A stretch of 17,298 nucleotides of DNA from Ruminococcaceae bacterium UBA1767 (GTDB taxonomy: Bacteria; Bacillota; Clostridia; Oscillospirales; Acutalibacteraceae): the NCBI GenBank assembly GCA_002315505.1, contig DCGX01000082.1, forward strand, positions 65,329 through 82,626, given 5' to 3'. Shown here in pieces: positions 1-7,490 of this stretch. Position 1 is the stretch's first letter. Each line of letters opens with the position of its first letter. Both the position numbers and the translations under genes were made by a program. The notes under the pieces were generated by a model. It did not search any database, was not told the origin of the DNA, and saw only the letters and a list, made by a program, of their open reading frames with translations.

Positions 1-885
1 ACCTTTGATTACACAAGACATCTTATGAGTACAGTTGAAGACATCGATTTGTCGGGCTTCAAGGTTGCTCTTGACTGTGCGAATGGTGCCGCAAGTATTA
101 CCGCTCCCGATTTGTTCACAGAGGTCGGTGTGGATTGTCATATCAAGTCAGCTATGCCTAACGGAATCAATATCAATCGTGACTGCGGCTCAACAGCTCT
201 TGCAGGCTTGCAGAGATTTGTTAAGGAATATAAGTGCGACTGCGGTTTTGCGTTTGACGGCGATGCTGACAGAATGCTTGCTGTTGATGAAAACGGTGAT
301 GTTGTTGACGGTGATAAGATAATTGCAATCTGTGCAAAGGATATGAAGCAAAGAGGTGTACTCACAGGTGACACAGCAGTTGTAACTGTTATGAGTAATA
401 TGGGCTTCTTTGAATTTTGTAAGAACAACGGTATTAACACCGAAAAAACCAAGGTCGGTGACAGATACGTTCTTGAAAATATGAAAGAAAATAACTATAA
501 AATCGGCGGTGAGCAGTCGGGACATATTATATTCTTCGACTATGCTTCAACAGGTGACGGACAGCTCAGTGCTTTGCAGGTGCTTGCAGTAATGAAGAGA
601 ACAGGCAAAAAGCTCTCCGAGCTTGCCGCAGAGATGGAAGTTTTTCCGCAGGTACTTATCAATGTGCGTGTTTCTCAGATGGGTAAGGCTCGCTACGATA
701 AGGACGAGGAAATTAAAAAGGCAATTAAGACAGCTGAAAAAGAGCTTGGCGAAACAGGTCGTGTGCTCGTAAGAGTTTCGGGTACAGAACCACTTGTACG
801 AGTAATGCTCGAGGGTAAGGATAAGGAAAAAATCCAGGTTCTCGCCGAAGAAATTGCCGAGGTTGTTAAAGAAAGATTGATATAA
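1..885 (+). CDS. glmM: Phosphoglucosamine mutase, 5'-truncated by window edge
   Basis: Interconverts glucosamine-6-phosphate and glucosamine-1-phosphate in the cytoplasm, feeding UDP-GlcNAc and peptidoglycan synthesis. The reading frame is open from base 1, so the first in-frame ATG at 25 is internal. About 294 codons are present of roughly 450 usual, and the N-terminal catalytic-serine region lies outside. Visible signatures of the alpha-D-phosphohexomutase family are the metal-binding loop DGDADR (nt 256-273), the sugar-binding GGEQSGH (505-525) and the C-terminal phosphate-binding RVSGTEP (772-792). Choice of GlmM over phosphomannomutase or phosphoglucomutase rests on overall resemblance and on DGDADR followed by DENGDVVDGD. 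The C-terminus is intact. A small inverted-repeat element follows instead of a clear terminator. Confidence 0.93.
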   Translation, partial: TFDYTRHLMSTVEDIDLSGFKVALDCANGAASITAPDLFTEVGVDCHIKSAMPNGININRDCGSTALAGLQRFVKEYKCDCGFAFDGDADRMLAVDENGDVVDGDKIIAICAKDMKQRGVLTGDTAVVTVMSNMGFFEFCKNNGINTEKTKVGDRYVLENMKENNYKIGGEQSGHIIFFDYASTGDGQLSALQVLAVMKRTGKKLSELAAEMEVFPQVLINVRVSQMGKARYDKDEEIKKAIKTAEKELGETGRVLVRVSGTEPLVRVMLEGKDKEKIQVLAEEIAEVVKERLI

Positions 886-892
886 ATTTTAT

Positions 893-966
893 GAGATTCT
901 TCGCTTCACTCAGAATGATATACTTATTTTATTGAAATTCCGAAGAGCTTTGCGACGAAGCATCTC
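893..966. repeat. Small MITE-like inverted-repeat element
   Basis: Terminal inverted repeats GAGATTCTTCG (893-903) and CGAAGCATCTC (956-966) match at 10 of 11 positions, and weaker complementarity continues inward (for example AGAATGA against GAAATTCC). The whole 74-nt block could fold into one imperfect hairpin. The motif GATTCTTCGCTTCACTCAGAATGA resembles a dispersed intergenic sequence I recall from many gut Clostridia; that is memory, not a search. It fills the gap between glmM and the methyltransferase gene and may act as a transcript-end structure. Confidence 0.5.
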
Positions 967-999
967 TAATTGAAATAGTTTTACAAAGGATTGAACACT

Positions 1000-1863
1000 A
1001 TGCGAATTGCAGACGGATGGAAAGATTATGAATTACTTGACTGCTCAGACGGTGAACGTCTTGAACGGTGGGGCGACGTTATACTTATCCGTCCCGATCC
1101 GCAGGTAATCTGGAAGACTGAGAAGAAGCATCCTATGTGGAAAAAGGCGAATGCCCGTTATTTCCGCTCGTCGACAGGCGGCGGTCACTGGGAGGTACTC
1201 AAAAAGACTCCCGATGCGTGGAGCATTGACTACAAAAATCTTACATTTAATGTTAAGACGATGGGCTTCAAGCACACAGGACTTTTCCCCGAGCAGGCTG
1301 TAAACTGGGACTATACCGCTGAAATTATCAGAAAGGCTGGCAGACCTGTTAAGGTGCTGAATCTTTTCTCTTACACAGGCGGTGCAACCATTGCGGCACT
1401 CAACGCAGGTGCAAGCGTATGTCATGTTGACGCTTCAAAGGGTATGGTCGCATGGGCGAAGGAAAATGCGGTTGCATCGGGACTTTCGGATAAGCCGGTG
1501 AGATGGATTGTTGACGATTGCATAAAATTCGTTCAGCGTGAAATCCGCAGGGGCAATAAATACGACATAATTATTATGGACCCGCCGTCATACGGCAGAG
1601 GACCGGGCGGAGAGGTATGGAAGCTCGAAAATGAGATTCACGGCTTCGTTGAGCTTTGCTCACAGGTGCTTTCCGATGACCCGTTAATGGTTCTCATAAA
1701 TTCATACACAACAGGACTTTCACCTGCAGTAATGGAATACATACTCGGCTCGGTGATTGCTCCGAAATATAAGGGCGAGCTTTTCAGCAGTGAAATCGGT
1801 TTGCCCGTAACTCAGAGCGGAATGGTTTTGCCGTGTGGTGCATCGGCAATATGGAAAAAATAA
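1000..1863 (+). CDS. Class I SAM-dependent methyltransferase (RlmI-like catalytic domain)
   Basis: Predicted cytoplasmic SAM-dependent methyltransferase of 287 residues, related to the catalytic half of the RlmI/COG1092 group of 23S rRNA cytosine methyltransferases. Visible motifs are the SAM-binding motif I VLNLFSYTGGAT (119-130), an acidic motif II VDASKGM (143-149) and DPPSYGRG (194-201), the DPPS-type motif IV typical of base-modifying enzymes. An upstream GLFPEQ...W segment is also shared with that group. The N-terminal PUA domain of RlmI is absent, so the substrate cannot be assigned. ATG at 1000 was chosen over TTG at 991 because AAAGGA (985-990) gives 9 nt spacing to the ATG but none to the TTG. 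ecfA1 begins 19 nt downstream, suggesting co-transcription. Confidence 0.82.
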   Translation: MRIADGWKDYELLDCSDGERLERWGDVILIRPDPQVIWKTEKKHPMWKKANARYFRSSTGGGHWEVLKKTPDAWSIDYKNLTFNVKTMGFKHTGLFPEQAVNWDYTAEIIRKAGRPVKVLNLFSYTGGATIAALNAGASVCHVDASKGMVAWAKENAVASGLSDKPVRWIVDDCIKFVQREIRRGNKYDIIIMDPPSYGRGPGGEVWKLENEIHGFVELCSQVLSDDPLMVLINSYTTGLSPAVMEYILGSVIAPKYKGELFSSEIGLPVTQSGMVLPCGASAIWKK

Positions 1864-1882
1864 GGTACAACGGACAGGTTAT

Positions 1883-2743
1883 ATGAACGCAGAAAACATT
1901 ATCGAATTTAATAATGTGTCATTTGCATACGAAACAAATGATGAACAGTCAGCCGTCATACAGGTTATGGACGGCTATAACCTTTCTGTGCCCAAAGGAC
2001 AATTCTTAGCGGTTTTAGGCTGTAACGGATGCGGAAAATCTACGGTTGCAAAGCTGATGAATGGCATACTTGTTCCGAATAAGGGAACAGTTACTGTTAA
2101 CGGAATGAGTACGCTTGAGGATGATAAAATCATTGATATCCGCAGAACTGTCGGTATGGTTTTTCAGAATCCGGATAATCAGATTGTTGCCACAATTGTT
2201 GAGGACGATGTAGCCTTCGGACCTGAAAATCTCGGAATAGAGCCTTCTGAAATCCGTAAACGTGTTGATAATGCACTGAAGGCTGTCGGAATGTACGAAT
2301 TTCGAAATCGTGAGCCGCACAAGCTATCGGGCGGTCAGAAACAGAGAGTTGCAATCGCAGGTGTTATTGCGATGAATACCGAGTGCATCGTACTTGACGA
2401 GCCGACCGCAATGCTTGACCCGAGAGGCAGGCAGGAGGTTATGAGCACAATCGAAAAGCTCAATAAGGAGCTTGGAATCACTGTTGTTCTTATCACTCAT
2501 TATATGGATGAGGCGGTAAGGGCTGACAGAGTTGTCGTAATGGACAGGGGAACAGTTGTACTTGACGGAACCCCGAAGCAGGTGTTCAAAAATGTTGAAC
2601 AGATTAAAATGCTCGGACTTGATGTTCCGCAGGCAACTGAGCTTGCTTACAGATTAAGGAAAATGGGTTGGAATTTACCCGATGATATACTTGACGAAAA
2701 CGAGTGTGCTGAAGCACTTGCACGTCTTATGGAGGTGAAGTGA
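1883..2743 (+). CDS. ecfA1: ECF transporter ATPase A1
   Basis: ATP-hydrolysing subunit of the energy-coupling factor module that powers uptake of vitamins or metal ions by interchangeable S components. With ecfA2 and ecfT it forms the shared group II module. The 286-residue protein has Walker A GCNGCGKST (46-54), Q-loop FQNPDNQ (Q95), signature LSGGQ (148-152), Walker B IVLDEP (169-174) and switch histidine H206 in ITHYMDEA. ATG at 1883 was preferred because it follows GGACAGG (1872-1878) and gives the family-typical N-terminus NIIEFNNVSFAYE; an in-frame GTG at 1835 would overlap the methyltransferase and add 16 unrelated residues. The stop overlaps the ecfA2 start. No S component is encoded here, so the substrate is open. 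Confidence 0.94.
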   Translation: MNAENIIEFNNVSFAYETNDEQSAVIQVMDGYNLSVPKGQFLAVLGCNGCGKSTVAKLMNGILVPNKGTVTVNGMSTLEDDKIIDIRRTVGMVFQNPDNQIVATIVEDDVAFGPENLGIEPSEIRKRVDNALKAVGMYEFRNREPHKLSGGQKQRVAIAGVIAMNTECIVLDEPTAMLDPRGRQEVMSTIEKLNKELGITVVLITHYMDEAVRADRVVVMDRGTVVLDGTPKQVFKNVEQIKMLGLDVPQATELAYRLRKMGWNLPDDILDENECAEALARLMEVK

Positions 2744-3585
2744 TGCCGATTATTTCTTTAAAGGGTGTTACTCACTACTATAACAGCGGTACGCCGAATG
2801 CAACAAAGGCACTCGATAACATAAATATTGACATTGCCGAGGGAGAGCTTGTCGGAATTATAGGACATACAGGCTCGGGCAAAAGTACACTTGTTCAGCA
2901 TCTGAACGGAATTCTCAGACCTGATGAGGGCAGTGTGATTGTTGACGGAACTGATATCTGGTCTAACAAAAAAGCTACGAGAGAAGCTCGTTTCAAGGTT
3001 GGACTTTGTTTTCAGTATCCCGAATATCAGCTTTTTGAGGAAACCGCATATAAGGACATTGCTTTCGGACCGCAGAATATGAGGCTCTCGGAGGATGAAA
3101 TTAATAATCGCGTAATGAAAGCGGCGGAATATGTCGGACTTAAAAGGGAATTGCTCGAAAAATCTCCGTTTGATTTGTCGGGCGGTGAAAAAAGAAGAGT
3201 TGCAATTGCAGGAGTTATTGCAATGGAGCCGAAGGTATTGATTCTTGATGAGCCGACAGCGGGACTTGACCCTCGGGGCAGAGATAAAATACTTAAAATG
3301 ATATCCGATTACAGAACTAGTACGGGTAGTACGGTTTTGCTTGTTTCTCACAGTATGGAGGATGTCGCAAAGCTCGCAACAAAGGTGCTTGTAATGAATA
3401 ATTCGAGGGTTGAAATGTACGGCACGGTTGACGAGGTTTATAAAAACGGCGAAAGACTTACCGAAATCGGACTTAATATTCCGCAGGTTTCAAAGATTTT
3501 TCAGTTGCTCAAGGACAAGGGTATTGATTTAGGTAACGCATATACAGTTGATAAGGCTGTGGAAATTTTAAGTAGAAAACAGTAG
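2743..3585 (+). CDS. ecfA2: ECF transporter ATPase A2
   Basis: Second ATPase of the ECF module, pairing with EcfA1 at the inner face of the membrane. The 280-residue protein has Walker A GHTGSGKST (41-49), Q-loop FQYPEYQ (Q91), signature LSGGE (145-149), Walker B VLILDEP (165-171) and H203 in VSHSMED. ATG at 2743 shares its A with the ecfA1 stop (TGATG) and lies 7 nt after GGAGG (2731-2735); the in-frame GTG at 2740 has poorer spacing. In related Firmicutes ecfT usually follows directly. Here 637 nt, mostly a transposase gene, separate the two genes. Confidence 0.94.
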   Translation: MPIISLKGVTHYYNSGTPNATKALDNINIDIAEGELVGIIGHTGSGKSTLVQHLNGILRPDEGSVIVDGTDIWSNKKATREARFKVGLCFQYPEYQLFEETAYKDIAFGPQNMRLSEDEINNRVMKAAEYVGLKRELLEKSPFDLSGGEKRRVAIAGVIAMEPKVLILDEPTAGLDPRGRDKILKMISDYRTSTGSTVLLVSHSMEDVAKLATKVLVMNNSRVEMYGTVDEVYKNGERLTEIGLNIPQVSKIFQLLKDKGIDLGNAYTVDKAVEILSRKQ

Positions 3586-3639
3586 GATAGGTTGACACCG
3601 GTTGTTGTTTCAGAGTGTTAATAATGTGATATATATTAT

Positions 3640-3666
3640 TGTAGGGCAGGGGGCTCTGCTCCTGCC
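3640..3666 (+). repeat. REP-like hairpin upstream of the RAYT gene
   Basis: A 27-nt GC-rich block in AT-rich surroundings with the hairpin GGCAGG (3645-3650) / CCTGCC (3661-3666). Apart from one extra G it is the exact reverse complement of 3943-3968 inside the adjacent transposase gene. REP-type palindromes near a REP-associated tyrosine transposase are the expected substrates of that enzyme class; assigning this one as its substrate is inference. Confidence 0.7.
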
Positions 3667-3667
3667 G

Positions 3668-3682
3668 ATTTCCGAAGGAAAT
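3668..3682 (+). promoter_or_regulatory. Hairpin overlapping the RAYT ribosome binding site
   Basis: A perfect inverted repeat, ATTTCC (3668-3673) and GGAAAT (3677-3682), separated by GAA, directly follows the REP-like hairpin. Its right arm contains the GGAA of the apparent Shine-Dalgarno sequence AAGGAAA, 8 nt before the ATG at 3690. Folding would occlude the ribosome binding site, so translation of the transposase may be kept low. The stem is short and AT-rich, so stability is uncertain. Confidence 0.4.
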
Positions 3683-3689
3683 AGAGATT

Positions 3690-4199
3690 ATGACCAAATC
3701 AATCAGATTAAAAAACTTTGATTACAGTTCGAACGGATATTATTTTGTGACTATTTGTTCGTTTGAAAACAAATGTATTTTCGGAAAGATAAATGCTCAA
3801 GAAAATTTTGTTAAATCAATGATAGGTAATATTATAGATGAAGAAATAAAAAATATCCAAAACAGATACATAAATGTTAAAATTGATAATTATATTATTA
3901 TGCCTAATCATGTTCATTTGATTGTTGCTTTAAACAAGCCATGGCAGGAGCAGAGCCCCTGCCCTACATTGTTTGATGTGATTTGTACACTTAAATCAAT
4001 AACAACTAAAAGAGTAAATCAGGCAGAATGTATTTCTAAACGAAAAATATGGCAAGCAAGGTTTAATGACCATATTATCAGAAATCAATATGAATATGAA
4101 ATGATTTGGAATTATGTCGAACATAATATTACTAAATGGAATTTAGATAAGTATTATGTTGTTTTGCAGGACAGAAATTCTGCTCTTGCGGTAATATAA
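3690..4199 (+). CDS. REP-associated tyrosine transposase (Y1/IS200-like, RAYT)
   Basis: Predicted single-strand DNA endonuclease of the IS200/IS605 Y1 superfamily, RAYT branch, which cuts and rejoins REP-like hairpins. The 169-residue protein opens with YYFVTICSFENK and has the metal-binding HUH motif NHVHLIV (H74, H76), a lysine-rich middle with WQARF (121-125), and the likely catalytic tyrosine Y142 in IWNYVEHN. Length fits the family and the frame is intact, so it may be functional. Residues 85-93 are translated from an inverted copy of the upstream REP-like repeat, and the C-terminal tail from a possible third copy. The gene is clearly more AT-rich than its neighbours and lies between ecfA2 and ecfT, which points to acquisition within an otherwise conserved operon. 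No insertion boundaries or target duplication are obvious. Confidence 0.85.
   Translation: MTKSIRLKNFDYSSNGYYFVTICSFENKCIFGKINAQENFVKSMIGNIIDEEIKNIQNRYINVKIDNYIIMPNHVHLIVALNKPWQEQSPCPTLFDVICTLKSITTKRVNQAECISKRKIWQARFNDHIIRNQYEYEMIWNYVEHNITKWNLDKYYVVLQDRNSALAVI
3943..3968 (-). repeat. Inverted REP-like copy inside the RAYT coding sequence
   Basis: The reverse complement of this 26-nt block equals 3640-3666 except for one missing G. It carries the same GGCAGG/CCTGCC stem and encodes residues 85-93 (WQEQSPCPT), just after the HUH strand in a region that is usually a variable loop in these proteins. The reading frame stays open through it. Confidence 0.75.
4166..4191 (+). repeat. Possible decayed REP-like copy at the RAYT 3' end
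   Basis: GCAGG, nine unrelated bases, then CTGCTCTTGCGG resembles the GCAGG...CTGCTCCTGCCG of the upstream copy and has the same orientation. It also contains the short palindrome CAGAAATTCTG (4172-4182). It encodes the last residues of the transposase. The similarity is partial and could be chance. Confidence 0.3.
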
Positions 4200-4222
4200 G
4201 GCAAATTAAAGGAGGTGCCACA

Positions 4223-5044
4223 ATGATAAAGGATATAACAATCGGACAGTATCTTAATGTAGATTCGCCTGTTCACAGAATGGATGCACGAATGAAAATT
4301 ATTCTGACGGTTATATTTATCGTTTCGATTTTCCTGTGCAAAAACTTTGCGGCACTCGGTCTTATGCTTTTGTTTTCGGCGCTTGTAATTCTGCTTTCAA
4401 AGGTACCGTTTAAAATGGTCCTTAAAAGTATGAAGCCGATTGCAATAATTGTAGTATTTACTTCGATATTGAATATATTTTATATCAAGGGCGGAACACC
4501 GCTTCTTGACTGGAAGTTCATTCACATTACAACTAACGGAATTTTCACGGCATTATTTATGGCAATCAGAATTATATGCCTTGTTGTGTTCAGCTCGATT
4601 CTTACCTACACAACAACACCGACAATGCTTACGGACGCACTCGAAAAGCTGCTGAGTCCGCTCAAGCTATTTAAAATTCCGGTTTCAACACTTGCGATGA
4701 TGATGACACTTGCGCTTCGATTTATTCCTACGCTTATTGATGAGATTGACCGAATCACAAACGCACAGAAGGCGAGAGGCGCAGACCTTGAGGACGGAAA
4801 TTTCATTCAGCGAGTCAAGGCACTTGTACCTATAATTGTTCCGCTTTTTGTTTCGTCGATACGAAGAGCCTACGAGCTTGCAGATGCAATGGATTGCCGA
4901 TGCTATACAGGCGGACCGGGCAGAACACGAATGAAGCAGATGAAATTCCATACAGGCGATTTTGTATCACTCGTTGTAATTGCCGTTTATGTTGCCGGAG
5001 TTGTTCTTCTTAACCATTTCTTAGGGGCGGTGCTCGTGAAATGA
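4223..5044 (+). CDS. ecfT: ECF transporter transmembrane subunit EcfT
   Basis: Membrane scaffold that couples the EcfA1/EcfA2 ATPases to substrate-binding S components. The 273-residue protein starts with ITIGQYLNVDSPVHRMD, as is typical, followed by hydrophobic helices around 25-60, 73-88, 105-130 and 245-270. The cytoplasmic coupling region has one arginine motif KARGAD (ARG, 184-186) and a second AMDCRCY (C225-R226-C227), where ARG-like triplets are usual; the key arginine is kept. A strong GGAGGTG (4211-4217) supports ATG 4223. The final ATGA overlaps truA by 4 nt, implying translational coupling. The ribosome binding site is intact despite the transposase gene immediately upstream. Confidence 0.93.
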   Translation: MIKDITIGQYLNVDSPVHRMDARMKIILTVIFIVSIFLCKNFAALGLMLLFSALVILLSKVPFKMVLKSMKPIAIIVVFTSILNIFYIKGGTPLLDWKFIHITTNGIFTALFMAIRIICLVVFSSILTYTTTPTMLTDALEKLLSPLKLFKIPVSTLAMMMTLALRFIPTLIDEIDRITNAQKARGADLEDGNFIQRVKALVPIIVPLFVSSIRRAYELADAMDCRCYTGGPGRTRMKQMKFHTGDFVSLVVIAVYVAGVVLLNHFLGAVLVK

Positions 5045-5784
5045 GAAATCTTCTCTTAAGGCTTATGTATGACGGCACATCGTATCACGGCTGGCAGGTT
5101 CAGCCGAATGATATTACGGTTCAGGAAGAATTGCAGAATGCAATTGAAAAAATTCTCGGTGTTCGTGAAAACGTGACGGGATGTTCAAGAACAGATTCCG
5201 GTGTGCACGCAAATGATTTTTGCTGTAATATTCGTACGGAAAACGAAATAGAATGTTATAAGCTGACAGGTGCACTCAATGCAGTTCTGCCCGACAGTAT
5301 CAGTGTAAAATCCTGCGAAGAGGTTTCTGCGGATTTTCATTCAAGATACGATTGCAGACGCAAGCAGTATCTTTACAGAATATGGAATTCAACCTCGAAA
5401 AATCCGTTTCTTAAGGATTATGCATACCACTATAAAAAGAAAATTGATGCCGTATTTCTCAATGAGCAGGCACGGCAGTTTGTCGGTACATATGATTTTT
5501 CTGCATTCTGTGCTTCGGGAAGCTCTGTCGAGGATACAACGAGGACAATTTATTCGTTTTCGGTCGAAAGACACGGTGACGAGGTGGATTTTCTCGTTGA
5601 TGGTAACGGATTTTTGTATAATATGGTGCGGATTATGGTCGGCACGTTAATAGAAATTTCAGAAAATAGAATTGAAAAGGACACAATTGAAGGTATAATA
5701 TTATCAAAGGACAGGTCAAATGCAGGACGAACAGCTCCTGCGTGCGGTTTGTATCTTAACAAGGTGACCTATGAGGAGGGTTGA
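5041..5784 (+). CDS. truA: tRNA pseudouridine(38-40) synthase TruA
   Basis: Isomerises uridines 38-40 in the anticodon stem-loop of many tRNAs. The 247-residue protein has the family N-terminus LMYDGTSYHGWQVQP, the catalytic aspartate D52 in GCSRTDSGVHA, the core segment SRYDCRRKQYLYRI and the C-terminal GNGFLYNMVRIMVGTL. Length is normal for a bacterial TruA. It overlaps ecfT by 4 nt, and this ecf-truA linkage is common in Firmicutes. It contains its own downstream ribosome binding site, AGGAGG at 5774-5779, which serves the next gene. Confidence 0.96.
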   Translation: MRNLLLRLMYDGTSYHGWQVQPNDITVQEELQNAIEKILGVRENVTGCSRTDSGVHANDFCCNIRTENEIECYKLTGALNAVLPDSISVKSCEEVSADFHSRYDCRRKQYLYRIWNSTSKNPFLKDYAYHYKKKIDAVFLNEQARQFVGTYDFSAFCASGSSVEDTTRTIYSFSVERHGDEVDFLVDGNGFLYNMVRIMVGTLIEISENRIEKDTIEGIILSKDRSNAGRTAPACGLYLNKVTYEEG

Positions 5785-5786
5785 GC

Positions 5787-6983
5787 TTGGCTGAGGATGT
5801 AAAAAAGACTAAGAAGAAAAAACACGGTAAATTACAGTTTGTTCTGACGGTGATTGTTACTGTGATGGTTGTGCTTCTTATTACGGCTACTGCCGCACAG
5901 AAGCTCGGTAACCTGACTTTAACAGCTATCGCAACTGATGTTAAGGCTTATTTTATGAGCTTTTCAGCAGGTGACGGCTACCCGTATTCAATAAATGCGA
6001 GCGAGGTTAAAAGTATTGACATAAACAATTCAAATCTTTTCCTCCTTTTAAAAAATAAAACAACGGTTCTCACTCCGACGGCTAAGGAAATTATGCCGCA
6101 GAGTCATGTTTATTCAAATCCTGTTATGAAGCTCAAGGGCTCAAAGGCAATCGTTTATGATCTGAATTCGGGAAAGTACAGGATTCAGAGCGGCTCGGAG
6201 ATTGTTGCGGAATTTGAGGAAAAGCAGAATCTTATGGCCGCCGCAATCGGAAAGGGCGGCAATTACGCAATCGGCACATATTCTGATGAATGTCAGTCTG
6301 TCTTCAAGGCTTATACAAAGAGCCGTAATGAGCAGTTTACGTATAACTTCAAGACCGAAAGAATCAGCGCAATTTCACTTTCGGATAACGGAAAATTTGC
6401 CGCTGTCGGTGTAATCGGAGCTAAGGACGGCTCTATTTATTCCAAGCTCTACATATTTGAGTTGTCAAAGAAGGAAACTGTTGAATCCTTTGATTATCCG
6501 AATTCGACAATAATCCGTGTTGATTACGTAAAGGGTACAAATATCGCTGTAATCTGCGATAATATGCGCTCGTTTATCAAGTCGAACAAAGACCGACAGA
6601 AGAATGAGGATTTTCAGTCTGATTCACTCTGCTCGTATGATGTTGCATCGAACGGCAATTCTGTTCTTGTGCTGTCTAAATTCGGAAGTGAATCGCTTAA
6701 TAAATTAACGTGCTATTCAAGCTCCAACGGTGAGAGATTTTCTTTAGACTTTGACGCACCTGTCAGAGATGCCGCAACAGACGGAAGCTATACTGCCGTT
6801 CTCTTTGACAATGTTGTGAAGACTTATAACAATAAAGGAAAACAGCTCGGCGAAATCTGTTTTGACGGAGACCCCGTTGAGGTACAGATTGATTCGGGCA
6901 AGGTATATGTATTAACAAGTGTCGGACTCAAGTGTTATAAAACAAGAGGCAACACAGACGAAAGGGTGACTGACAGTGAATGA
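5787..6983 (+). CDS. DUF5711-like membrane-anchored protein
   Basis: Function unknown. The protein of about 398 residues has a lysine-rich cytoplasmic N-terminus (VKKTKKKKHGK), one membrane helix near residues 16-38, and a long extracytoplasmic part made of repeating beta-strand-like blocks (for example ISAISLSDNGKFAAVGVIG and VEVQIDSGKVYVLTSVGLK) that suggest a beta-propeller-like fold. This matches my memory of the DUF5711 family of Clostridia, at family level only. TTG at 5787 was chosen because AGGAGG (5774-5779) gives 7 nt spacing, whereas the TTG at 5781 abuts the ribosome binding site. Its end overlaps the CvpA-family gene by 8 nt, suggesting the two are made together and may work at the envelope. 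Confidence 0.7.
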   Translation: MAEDVKKTKKKKHGKLQFVLTVIVTVMVVLLITATAAQKLGNLTLTAIATDVKAYFMSFSAGDGYPYSINASEVKSIDINNSNLFLLLKNKTTVLTPTAKEIMPQSHVYSNPVMKLKGSKAIVYDLNSGKYRIQSGSEIVAEFEEKQNLMAAAIGKGGNYAIGTYSDECQSVFKAYTKSRNEQFTYNFKTERISAISLSDNGKFAAVGVIGAKDGSIYSKLYIFELSKKETVESFDYPNSTIIRVDYVKGTNIAVICDNMRSFIKSNKDRQKNEDFQSDSLCSYDVASNGNSVLVLSKFGSESLNKLTCYSSSNGERFSLDFDAPVRDAATDGSYTAVLFDNVVKTYNNKGKQLGEICFDGDPVEVQIDSGKVYVLTSVGLKCYKTRGNTDERVTDSE

Positions 6984-7473
6984 TTTTATCGTTGACGTCG
7001 CATTGATTCTTGTTTTTGCTTTGATTACCTTCTGGTATTCAAAGAAAGGCTTTGTTAAAACTGTTCTTGATTCAGTTTCTTGGATAATTGCAGTTGTGTG
7101 TGCTAAAATTCTTACAGAGCCTGCATATAATTTTCTTAGGGCTAACACATCACTTTTAGGCAATGCGGATGAACCGATTGCAAAAATTGCAGTGCTCGTG
7201 TTGCTGTTCTTTGTACTGTTCGTTCTTTTAAAGTGGTTAATTCACATAATAGATAAGTTCTTTAAGATTCCCGTGTTAAAGCAGGTTAACGGTGTACTCG
7301 GACTTATCGTCGGCATGATTTGCGGATTATTTGCAATAATAATTATCTGTATGCTCTTGCAGTTATCCGTTAATGTGGTGTATAATAGTGACTACGTCGT
7401 GGCAATCGAAAGCTCAAGGATTGTTTCATTCGTCGTAAATAACGAAAAAATACTTAACAGCTTGAATTTCTAA
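6976..7473 (+). CDS. CvpA-family membrane protein
   Basis: Small integral membrane protein of 165 residues with four hydrophobic segments, roughly 5-22, 30-48, 66-88 and 104-130, and an N-terminal pattern (DVALILVFALITFWYSKKGF) matching the CvpA/colicin V production family. The family is linked to envelope homeostasis; its biochemical activity is not established. The start is GTG at 6976 with AAAGGGTGA (6961-6969) about 7 nt upstream, inside the end of the preceding gene. Its place between the DUF5711-like gene and pgsA suggests a membrane-associated role. Confidence 0.8.
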   Translation: MNDFIVDVALILVFALITFWYSKKGFVKTVLDSVSWIIAVVCAKILTEPAYNFLRANTSLLGNADEPIAKIAVLVLLFFVLFVLLKWLIHIIDKFFKIPVLKQVNGVLGLIVGMICGLFAIIIICMLLQLSVNVVYNSDYVVAIESSRIVSFVVNNEKILNSLNF

Positions 7474-7490
7474 GCTGACAGGAGGACAAT

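Noticed and set aside
991..999. TTG start for the methyltransferase
   Set aside because: It directly abuts AAAGGA with no spacing; ATG at 1000 is well placed.
1835..1882. GTG start giving a longer EcfA1
   Set aside because: It overlaps the methyltransferase end and adds residues unlike the family N-terminus.
2758..3351. Long antisense open frame opposite ecfA2
   Set aside because: It mirrors a well-conserved ATPase gene, has no ribosome binding site and its translation matches no family I know; a codon-bias shadow.
3592..3625. TTGACA with TAATAAT as a separate promoter for the RAYT gene
   Set aside because: The spacer to any reasonable -10 is about 21 nt, too long; not called.
4847..4918. 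CRC in place of an ARG-like triplet in EcfT as a sign of lost coupling
   Set aside because: The functional arginine (R226) and the first motif are present, and flanking residues vary among Firmicutes, so this is probably ordinary variation.
5781..5786. TTG 5781 as start of the DUF5711-like gene
   Set aside because: No spacing after the AGGAGGG ribosome binding site; TTG 5787 fits better.
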